DNA of 64,000 nucleotides, taken from the NCBI GenBank assembly GCA_023269675.1, contig JAHFSX010000008.1:21999-85998 (forward strand). Reading direction: 5' to 3'. The position numbers and the translations under genes were made by a program. Positions 17,493 through 26,300 of this stretch are shown piece after piece. This stretch comes from Verrucomicrobiota bacterium (GTDB taxonomy: Bacteria > Verrucomicrobiota > Kiritimatiellia > RFP12 > UBA1067). The notes under the pieces were generated by a model, which did not search any database, had not been told where the DNA came from, and was given only the letters and a program-made list of their open reading frames with translations. Each line of letters opens with the position of its first letter. Position 1 is the first letter of the stretch.

Positions 17493-17524
17493 GGGTGTGA
17501 TTCAACTTTGTTGAAGCCACACCC
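17493..17524. repeat. 32-bp palindromic repeat, copy 1
   Basis: The element begins GGGTGTGATTCAAC and ends GTTGAAGCCACACCC, forming a near-perfect hairpin. A second copy in reverse orientation lies at 36247-36278 and matches 30 of 32 bases. It sits 48 bp after the MarC gene and before the promoter of the first CotH gene, so it could end MarC transcripts. Confidence 0.75.
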
Positions 17525-17548
17525 GAAGCGCAACCCCTTGACGCGGCA

Positions 17549-17578
17549 TTGACTTGGACACTCTAAGCGCGATATAAT
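17549..17578 (+). promoter_or_regulatory. Strong sigma-70-type promoter of the first CotH/lamin-tail gene
   Basis: TTGACT (17549-17554), 18-bp spacer, and a consensus TATAAT (17573-17578). The coding start at 17628 follows after about 43 nt of leader. This is the best promoter match in the window. Confidence 0.7.
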
Positions 17579-17627
17579 TAAAGGAATTTATGTGGTTGCG
17601 TGAGCTGCGTTCGGCAAAAAGGAAACC

Positions 17628-20600
17628 ATGAACGGTTGTGTGGGTTACAGATTCCCCGCGCGTGCTTTAAATCATGCAGGCTCGGGGCCGTCGCGCATGC
17701 GCGAGTCTGGCGCCGGACCCCGAGGTTTGCTTTTTATCCTTTTCCTGCAGGCCCTGCTCTGGCCTGCCGGACCGGCCAGCGGCCAGGTCGTGATCAACGA
17801 GATCGCCGCGGCGGGTTCGGACCGCTTGCTGCAGCGCAACGTGTCCGGCTACCCGAAGCTCGGCCTCACGGCCCCGTGGCAGACGGCGGGATACGATGAC
17901 GCGCTGTGGAGCAAGGGCAAGGGGCCTTTCGGTTTCGGCACCTTCAGCAACGTGACCTTCGGCGTGAACACGTCCGCCGCTATGCAGGGCAAGCTGCCCG
18001 CGCTGTATGTGCGCAAGACCTTCACGGTGACGGATGAGCAGGCCGCGGGGACCAATCAGCTCGAGCTCGTGACGCGTTACAACGACGGCTTCATCGCGTT
18101 CGTCAACGGCGCCGAGGTGGCCCGCCGCAACATGGGCAACCCCGGCCTGTTCGCTTACCGGGACCAGCTGGCCTTCAACACGAACACGCCGCACACGGCC
18201 GCCGAAACCATCAGCCTCGGCGTTGTCAGCAACCGGCTGGTTGCGGGCACCAACGTGCTCTGCATCCAGACCCACAACAAGTCGCTCACGGGCATCGACG
18301 CCAACACCTTCCTGTCCATGGCTGACCTGCGCGTCGCGGGAAGCGCGCCCGTCACCCTGGTGGCGAGCACCAACGAGTGGAAGTACTTTGCGGGCCTGGC
18401 CGAACCGAGCGGCGGCCTGATCGACTACGGCCTGCTGAAAGGCATCCCCGTGACGGCGGCATGGGCCACGCTCGGGTATAACGACGCCTCCTGGGCCGAG
18501 GCCAGCGGCCCGTTCGGCTATGACCGCAACGTGCCGGTCCACTACCTGCTGGGGACGAACCTGAGCGGCCAGGTCTACAACCTCGCCGCCTCGGTCTACG
18601 CGCGCACGCTCTTCTCGGCCACCCCCGCCGAGGCGGCCTCCGACGAGCCGCTGCAGCTCGTGATCGACTACGACGACGGCCTCATCGTCTATCTGAACGG
18701 CCGCGAGGTCGCGCGCCGCAACGTCGGCACCGCGAACACGATCACGCCTTGCGGCACCCTGGCCACGGCGAGCCACGGCGCCAACGGCGAAGGCGGCGCG
18801 ACCGGCAGGGACGAGGTGCTCTCGCTGGGAGCCGCCAACACCTTGCTTTCGGGCGGCGACAACGTGCTGTGCGTTCAGATCCACAACAACGCGCTGACCA
18901 GCTCCGACCTGATCGGGAAAGCCACCCTGTCCACGACCGGCGCGGGCGCCCGCGTCTTGACGCGCCCGACGGACGCGGGGCGCTACTTCATCGGCACGCG
19001 GGAGCCCCTCGACGTCGAGGCCGGCGAGGACAGCGACGCCGCGGATGACACGCCCGACTCCGAAGGCGACTGGGTGGAGCTGTACAATCCGGGAAGCGAC
19101 GCGGCGAACCTCACGGGCTGGTCGCTGACCGATGACGAGGGTAAGCCCCGCAAGTGGTATTTCCCGGCCGGCAGCAGCATTCCCGCGGGCGGGTACCTGA
19201 TCGTGATGGCAACCGGGTTCGATGTCGGACCGGCCAACGGGGCCACCTATCTGCACACCAATTTCAAGCTGAGCTCGGGCGGCGAGTATCTGGGGCTGGT
19301 CGACGCGGCGGGCGCGGTGGTCAGCGAGATCGCCCCGGGGTATCCGGCCCAGAGCCATTTCCACTCTTACGCCCGCACCGGGGCCGGCCCATTCGTCTTC
19401 TCCGACACGGCCACGCCGGGCGCGGCCAACACGGGCACGGTCTATACGGCCATGACCGCGCCACCCGAATTCAGCCACCTGGGCGGTTTCTTCAGCGCGC
19501 CCTTCTCGCTCCAGCTCGCCGCGCCGGACCCCGCCGCGGCCGTCCGGTACACCACGGACGGGAGCGAACCCATGGCCACGAACGGCACCGCGTACAGCGG
19601 CCCGGTCGCCGTGAACACCAACACGGTCATCCGCGCGCGCTGTTTCAGAACCGGCGAAGTGCCCTCGGCGACGCGGACGCACACGTATCTGGTCAGCCAG
19701 TCTGCGGCGCGCCGCTCCATTCCGGCCATCTGCATCAACGCGGATCCGAAGCTGGGCCTGTACGGGCCGAACGCCAGCGGCGGGCCGGCTGACGGCCAGG
19801 GCGTGATGGCCATCAAGGGCGGCAGCTACACGAACGGCGTCTGGTACCACAACGGCGACCCCGCGGCTTTCAACATGCCGAGCCTGTTGGGCCGCGCAGC
19901 CGAAAAGCCCGCCTCGCTCGAGTTCTACCCCACCAACAGCACGCCGCCCCTGCGGACCGACTTCGGCCTGCGGCTCTCGGGCAGCCCGTATCAGCGTCCG
20001 CGGTACACGCTGACCGACAAGCCCTCGGCGATCTTCAACCCGGCTTCCAGCGTGCAGAAGCCGTCTTTCAACTTCTTCTTCCGGGGCGAACTCGGCGACT
20101 CGCCCCAGGACTACCCCTTCTTCCCGGACAACCCCGTGACCTCGTTCGGCGATGTCCGCCTGCGCTCCGGAAAGAACGACAACCAGAACCCCTTCATCCG
20201 CGACGAACTCATGCGCCGCATCTTCATCGGCACCGGCCAGCAGGGGTCCCGCGGCATCTTCACGACGCTCTACCTCAACGGGGTTTTCAAAGGCTACTAC
20301 AACCTCTGCGAGCATTTGCGCGAAAAGTTCATGCAGGAGCACCACAACAGCTCCGCCGCCTGGGACGTGCAGCAGGTCGGGGATTTCGTCAGCGGCGACG
20401 CCATCAACTGGAACAGCATGGTCAAGTACCTGCGGACCAACGACCTGGCCAGCGTCACCGCTTACCGAGGCGTCCAGGGGCTCCTGGATGTGGACAATGT
20501 CATCGACTACCTGCTGGTCAACACGTACGCCGCGACGTGGGACTGGCCCAACAACAACTGGGTGGCGGCGCGCGAGCGCAGCGAGGCCGGACGCTGGCGC

Positions 20601-23123
20601 TTCTACATGTGGGACGGGGAGGGCGGCTTCGGCACCTCGGGCCGGACGAACTCCAACTACGACAGCTTCAGCGCCGACCTGAATATCGGGGCCGCCGCCA
20701 AAACCACGACCGGCGCCTACATCCCCGCCATCTACACGCTGCTGAGGGCGTCTCCGGAGTTCCGCCTGCGCTTTGCCGACCGCGCGCAGAAGCACTTCTT
20801 CCACGGGGGCTGCCTCACCCCCGCCAGCATGGAGAGCGTCTTCGTCCCGCTGCGCGATGCGGTCAACCCCATCATGAAGGAGACGATCAACCAGTACATG
20901 AACACCTCCTTCTACACCAACTGGATCGCCACGGATGTCAGGAGAACCACGCTCTTCACGCAGCTCACCAATTACGGCCTCTGGGTCCCGACGCTCGCGC
21001 CCGAGTTCGGCCAGCACGGCGGCGCCCTGGCCGCCGGCGCGGCCGTCAGCATCACCAACCTGAACGCGGGCGGCACGGTCTACTTCACCACGAACGGCGT
21101 CGACCCGCGGATGCTGGGCGGGGCCGCTACGGGGCTGCTGTACACCGCCCCGGTTCCGATCGCCGCCACCTCTGTGCTGATGGCGCGCGTGCTGAGCGCG
21201 GGCGGCGAATGGAGCCCGCTGCAGGAAGCCGCCTTTGTCGTGCCCGTGCCCGTGCCGGAGTTCCTGCCGTCGGGCAGCGCGGACTGGACGGCGAGCGCGA
21301 ACTGGAACAGCAATCCATCCCCCTATCCGGGCGGAACCAACGCCGCGGCGCGCATCAACGCGCCCGCCGCGGCGGACCGCGATGTCGGCCTGCGCGCGCC
21401 CGTCATGATCGGCACGCTGGAAGTCAATCAAGGCAACGCGCCCTACCGGAACAAGATCCGCGACCGGGGCACCGGCAACACGCTGACCTTCCTGTCGACG
21501 AACGGCCCCGCCCTGCTGACCGTCACCGGTGCGGGGACCGGCTACGTCGAGTTCGAGGTGGCGGCCGATGCGGTTCTCGCTTCGGACCTGCGGCTGGAAG
21601 TCGACGACACGGCGGCCACCTCCGAGTATGGCGCCCTGCGCCTGCGTTCGGTCTGGCGCGGGCCGGGCGGACTCATCAAAGAGGGCGACGGCGTCGCCTC
21701 GCTGACCGGCGACGGCAAGGTCTACACCGGCGCGACGGTGATCAATCGGGGGGTCCTGCAGCTCACCCAGTCCGCCACGCCGACGCAGAGCGCCGCGGTC
21801 GCGGTCAACCCCGGCGGCCAGCTGCGGCTGACCTCGGCCAGCACGGCGGGCGAGCCGCGCGTCCACGCCTTTGGCGGCGCGCTCAGGCTCGACAGCCAGG
21901 GGCGCGGCGGCGCGCGGCCGCAGGTCAGCGGCCTCGGGATTCTGGGCGGGGTGCGCTACCAGCCCGACTCGGACGACAGCTGGGCCGTCATCGCCAACAG
22001 CGTCGTGTTCGCCGGCGCCTCGTCGATCCACGTCGAAGGGACGCGCAACCGGCTGGACCTGACGGCGCCGCTCGCCGGCGCCTTCGGATTCACCAAAACC
22101 GGCGGAGGCAACCTGGTTCTGGGCGCGGACAGCGCGGGCTATCTGGCGCCCGTGACGGTCAGCAACGGCACGCTCACGGTGAACGGCCGTATCGCCTCCG
22201 CCGTCGACGTGGCCGACGGCGCGCTCCTTTCAGGCAGCGGCCGGGCCGGGCCGCTCGCGGGAACCGGGAGCGTGGCGCTGGACGGCACGCTGCTGACCGC
22301 CGCTTCGGCCCGCGGCCTGCAGTACGCCTTCTCCTTCGCGACCCGCGGCGCGCCGGCCTATGCGGCGGCGGCCGCCAGCGGCAACGGCCTGCTGCGGGTG
22401 CAGTCGCTGCAAGCGGCCGAGAGCCCCTCCCGCATCGACCTCTATCTGGATACGCCGCTGCTCGCGGCGGGTGACCGTCTGCGGGGCGGATTCTTCGTCG
22501 ATGACGGGGGCGGGCTCGCCGGTTTTCTGGCGGCCGCGACCGTGCGTTTCTTCGTGCCGGACAGCGCCGGCGCCCAGACCTTCGCGGGGCGGAGCTACAG
22601 CCCATACGCGGGCCCCCTGCCGCTCACCGCGACGGCCATGCCCGCAACCGCCGATTTCGGCGACGGGCCCCGGAACGGCCAGGTGATGGAACTCCGCGTC
22701 GCGGGACCGCCCGTGCGGTACGACGAGTGGCTGCGGCAACAGTTCCCCGACCCCGAGGATCAGGGCAACCCGCAGGTCGCGGGACCGCTCGCGAAGCCGT
22801 TCAACGACGGCGTCGCCAATCTGCTCAGGTATGCCTTCGATATCGGGCCCGGAGCGCGCGCGCCGGATCTGATGCCGCGGTTCGGGCTGGACGACGGGAC
22901 GCCGGGCTACAGCTTCCGCTTCGATCCCGGCAAGAATGACCTTGTCTATCGGGTCGAGGCCTCGCCCGATCTGAGCGACTGGTCACGGGTTCTGTTCGAT
23001 TCCAGCACAGACGAGCCGGAGCTTTGGGACGGCGAGACGCTCATCCTGCACGATGACGGCTATGGCCCGCACGCCTTCGGCAAGCAGTTCTATCGGCTGC
23101 GCATCTTGCTGAACACGCCTTGA
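17628..23123 (+). CDS. Secreted CotH kinase / lamin-tail protein, paralog 1
   Basis: A 1831-residue exported protein; AGGAAA lies 6 nt before ATG 17628. A signal peptide ends near residue 52 (LLFILFLQALLWPAGPASGQ). The lamin-tail opening VVINEIAAAGSDR follows, then two jelly-roll-like domains (about 75-245 and 250-445: WQTAGYDDALW, WATLGYNDASW), then the rest of the lamin tail (DWVELYNPGSDAANLTGWSL, about 478-600). A chitobiase-C-like module (YTTDGSEPM) leads to a CotH kinase domain (about 700-1080) with YLNGVFKGYYNLCEHLREKF and the likely metal-site motif FYMWDGEGGFG. A second chitobiase-C module (about 1145), two autotransporter-type beta-strand repeats (about 1347 and 1487) and a C-terminal DGVANLLRYAFDI module end it. 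CotH proteins phosphorylate secreted proteins; the target here is unknown. Confidence 0.9.
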   Translation: MNGCVGYRFPARALNHAGSGPSRMRESGAGPRGLLFILFLQALLWPAGPASGQVVINEIAAAGSDRLLQRNVSGYPKLGLTAPWQTAGYDDALWSKGKGPFGFGTFSNVTFGVNTSAAMQGKLPALYVRKTFTVTDEQAAGTNQLELVTRYNDGFIAFVNGAEVARRNMGNPGLFAYRDQLAFNTNTPHTAAETISLGVVSNRLVAGTNVLCIQTHNKSLTGIDANTFLSMADLRVAGSAPVTLVASTNEWKYFAGLAEPSGGLIDYGLLKGIPVTAAWATLGYNDASWAEASGPFGYDRNVPVHYLLGTNLSGQVYNLAASVYARTLFSATPAEAASDEPLQLVIDYDDGLIVYLNGREVARRNVGTANTITPCGTLATASHGANGEGGATGRDEVLSLGAANTLLSGGDNVLCVQIHNNALTSSDLIGKATLSTTGAGARVLTRPTDAGRYFIGTREPLDVEAGEDSDAADDTPDSEGDWVELYNPGSDAANLTGWSLTDDEGKPRKWYFPAGSSIPAGGYLIVMATGFDVGPANGATYLHTNFKLSSGGEYLGLVDAAGAVVSEIAPGYPAQSHFHSYARTGAGPFVFSDTATPGAANTGTVYTAMTAPPEFSHLGGFFSAPFSLQLAAPDPAAAVRYTTDGSEPMATNGTAYSGPVAVNTNTVIRARCFRTGEVPSATRTHTYLVSQSAARRSIPAICINADPKLGLYGPNASGGPADGQGVMAIKGGSYTNGVWYHNGDPAAFNMPSLLGRAAEKPASLEFYPTNSTPPLRTDFGLRLSGSPYQRPRYTLTDKPSAIFNPASSVQKPSFNFFFRGELGDSPQDYPFFPDNPVTSFGDVRLRSGKNDNQNPFIRDELMRRIFIGTGQQGSRGIFTTLYLNGVFKGYYNLCEHLREKFMQEHHNSSAAWDVQQVGDFVSGDAINWNSMVKYLRTNDLASVTAYRGVQGLLDVDNVIDYLLVNTYAATWDWPNNNWVAARERSEAGRWRFYMWDGEGGFGTSGRTNSNYDSFSADLNIGAAAKTTTGAYIPAIYTLLRASPEFRLRFADRAQKHFFHGGCLTPASMESVFVPLRDAVNPIMKETINQYMNTSFYTNWIATDVRRTTLFTQLTNYGLWVPTLAPEFGQHGGALAAGAAVSITNLNAGGTVYFTTNGVDPRMLGGAATGLLYTAPVPIAATSVLMARVLSAGGEWSPLQEAAFVVPVPVPEFLPSGSADWTASANWNSNPSPYPGGTNAAARINAPAAADRDVGLRAPVMIGTLEVNQGNAPYRNKIRDRGTGNTLTFLSTNGPALLTVTGAGTGYVEFEVAADAVLASDLRLEVDDTAATSEYGALRLRSVWRGPGGLIKEGDGVASLTGDGKVYTGATVINRGVLQLTQSATPTQSAAVAVNPGGQLRLTSASTAGEPRVHAFGGALRLDSQGRGGARPQVSGLGILGGVRYQPDSDDSWAVIANSVVFAGASSIHVEGTRNRLDLTAPLAGAFGFTKTGGGNLVLGADSAGYLAPVTVSNGTLTVNGRIASAVDVADGALLSGSGRAGPLAGTGSVALDGTLLTAASARGLQYAFSFATRGAPAYAAAAASGNGLLRVQSLQAAESPSRIDLYLDTPLLAAGDRLRGGFFVDDGGGLAGFLAAATVRFFVPDSAGAQTFAGRSYSPYAGPLPLTATAMPATADFGDGPRNGQVMELRVAGPPVRYDEWLRQQFPDPEDQGNPQVAGPLAKPFNDGVANLLRYAFDIGPGARAPDLMPRFGLDDGTPGYSFRFDPGKNDLVYRVEASPDLSDWSRVLFDSSTDEPELWDGETLILHDDGYGPHAFGKQFYRLRILLNTP

Positions 23124-23196
23124 GCCCGGCGGCACACCCGTCCGCGGGCGCGTTCCCTATGCCCGATGCACTTCGCCCCCTCACAAAGGGCTTGCC

Positions 23197-23225
23197 TTGA
23201 CACCCCCATTCAGGCATACAATAAA
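23197..23225 (+). promoter_or_regulatory. Possible promoter of the second CotH/lamin-tail gene
   Basis: A consensus TTGACA lies at 23197-23202. With a 17-bp spacer the -10 is AATAAA (23220-23225); TACAAT at 23217-23222 is better in sequence but only 14 bp away. It follows the first paralog by about 75 bp, so the second gene may be separately transcribed. Confidence 0.4.
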
Positions 23226-23309
23226 AGCTAAGTCTAGATTAAGCTTAAAACTGAGACGGGAAACGGGGCGCCTTTGAACAAGAGGCCCCCGGGCGGATGG
23301 AGCACGCGC

Positions 23310-26300
23310 ATGGGAACGGGCCTCTATTGCGGATATGAAAGACCTTCCGGCTTCGGGCGGAGCTTTGCCGGCGGGCGTCGGGGTTCCTGCCCGGCGCGCC
23401 TGGCCCGGCGGCAGGCCTTCCCGCTCCGGCTGCTCGTGGCGCTGTTCGCCTGGGGGGCGCTCTCCGCCTGCGGCCAGGTCGTGATCAACGAGGTGGTGGC
23501 CGCCAACTCGGACAGGCTCCTGCAGCGGACCGCAGCGGGTTTCCCGCGGCTCGGCGTCACGGCCCAGTGGTACGAAACCGGGTATGACGACACCCGGTGG
23601 AGCACGGGGAACGGGCCCTTCGGGTTCGGCACGTTCAGCGGGCTCACGCTGGGCGTGAACACCTCGGCCGCCATGCAGAACAAGCTGGCCTCGCTCTACG
23701 TGCGCAAGGCGTTCCCCGTGACGGCGGGCCAGTCTTCTTCGACCAACCAACTGCAGCTCGTCACGCGGTTCAACGACGGGTTCATCGCTTTTCTCAACGG
23801 CGTCGAGGTGGCGCGCCGCAACATGGGCAACCCCGGCATGTTCGCCTACCGCGATCAGGCCGCGTTCAACACCAACGTGCCCTCGGCCGCCGCGGAGACG
23901 ATCGTTCTGGGCATCGCCAGCAACCGGCTGGTGACAGGCACCAATTTCCTCTGCATAGAGACGCACAACAAAGCGCTCACGGGCACCGACGGGGCCAACT
24001 TTCTCTCCATGGCCGACCTGCGCATCGGCGGCGCGGCGCCGGTCTCTCTGGTCACGAACAACGCGGCGTGGAAATACTTCGCGGGGGTTTCGGAACCTTC
24101 CGGCGGGCTGACCGACTACGGACTCATCAACGGCCTGCCGCAGACGGTGACGTGGGCGACGCTCGGCTTCAACGACTCCTCCTGGGCCGAGGCGAGCGGC
24201 CCCTGCGGTTATGACCGCAGCGCGCCGCCCCACTATCTGTTGGGCATCAACCTGACCAACGAGATGTACGGCATCGCCGCCTCGGTCTATACGCGCACGT
24301 TCTTCTCGGCGACGCCCGCCGAGGCGGCGGCGGCCGACCCGCTGCAGCTTGTGATCGACTACGACGACGGCCTCATCGTGTACCTGAACGGGCGCGAGGT
24401 GGCGCGGCGCAACGTCGGCACGGCGAACACGATCACGCCCTACAACACCTTGGCCACCGCGGGCCACGGCGCCAACGGCGAGGGCGGGCTGACGAATCAG
24501 GCGGAGGCCGTGACGCTGGGAGCCGCCAACACCCTGCTGTCGGGCGGGGACAACGTGCTGTCCGTGCAGACGCATAACAGTACGCTGACGAGCTCCGATC
24601 TGATCGGAAGGGTCACCCTCTCGACGACGGGCGCCAACGCCCGCACGCTGGCGCGCCCGACGGACACGGCCCGCTTCTTTATCGGCACGAGCGAGCCGAA
24701 GGGAGCCGTATCGGCCGAGGATGGGGAGGAGAGCGCCGACATCGAAGAGGACACGCCCGACTCCGAAAGCGACTGGGTCGAGCTGTACAATGCCGGAGGC
24801 GCGGCGGTCAACCTGACGGGGTGGTCGTTGACCGACGACGAGGGCAAGCCCCGCAAATGGTATTTTCCGGCGGGCAGCAGCATCGCGGCGGGAGGCTACC
24901 TGATCGTCATGGCGACCGGTTTCGACGTGGGGCCCATCAATGGCGCGACCTACCTGCACACGAACTTCAAGCTCGGCTCCGGCGGCGAATATCTGGGGCT
25001 GGTGGACGCGTCCGGAGCCGCCGTAAGCGAAATCGCGCCCGCCTTGCCCGCGCAGAGTTATTTTCACTCCTATGTGCGCAACGGGGCCGGCCAGTACGTG
25101 TTCTCCGACACGGCGACGCCGGGCGCGGCGAACGCGGGAAACCTCTTCACGGCCATCACGGCGGCGCCGGATTTCAGCCACCCGGGGGGCTTCTACCCCT
25201 CGAGTATCTCGCTGCAGCTGGCCGCGCCGGACACCGCCGCGGTCATCCGCTACACGCTGAACGGAAGCGAGCCCTCAGCCACGAACGCGCTCTACAGCGC
25301 CCCGCTTGCCATCACGTCCAACACGACGGTGCGGGCGCGCTGCTTCAAGGCGGGCGAGGTGCCCTCCGCCGTCCGCACCTGCAACTACCTCGTGGCCCAG
25401 TCCGCGGCCCGCCGCTCGATCCCCGCGATGTGCCTGTCGGCAGAGCCGGTGCTCGGCCTCTACGGGCCGAACGCCAGCGGCGGGCCGGCCAATGGCGAAG
25501 GCATCATGGCGATCAAGGGCGGCGGGTATACGAACGGCCTGTGGAACAACTTCGGGGACATGAACGCCTTCAACATGCCCCTGCTGTACGGGCGTTCGGC
25601 GGAACGCCCGGCCGGCTTCGAGTACTATCCCACCAGCGGCGTGCCGCTGCGCACGGATCTCGGCTTGCGCATTTCCAGCAGCGGGTACTCCCGCCCGCGG
25701 CTGGTGCTGAACGACAAGCCCTCGAACCGCTTTACGCCGGGTTCGTCACTGAACAAGCCCTCGTTCAACATTTTCTTCCGCGGGGAACTGGGCGAGGCGC
25801 AGCAGGATTACGCGTTCTTCCCGGACAGCCGCGTCACCAAGTTCGAAAACATGCGCATTCGGGCCGGCAAGAACGACATTCAAAACCCGTTCATCGCCGA
25901 CGAGTTCATGCGGCGGCTCTTCATCGGAACCGGACAGCAGGGATCGATCGGGACGTTCATCTCGATCTACATCAACGGGGTATGGAAGGGCTATTTCAAC
26001 TTCTGCGAGCATCTGCGCGAAGCCTTCATGCAGCAGCACCACAACAGCAGCGCCACATGGGATGTGCAGCAAGTCAACGCGTTCGCGAGCGGAGATCCGA
26101 TCCACTGGAACAGCACCATTTCGTTCCTGCGCACCAACGACCTCACAAACGTGGCGAACTACGTTAAGGCTCAGGGCTACATCGACACCGAAAACGTGAT
26201 CGATTACTTGACGGTCAACGCCTTCGCGGCCCAAGGGGACTGGCCGGGCAACAACTGGGTCGCCGCCCGCGAGCGCAGCGACGCCGGCCGCTGGCGCTTC

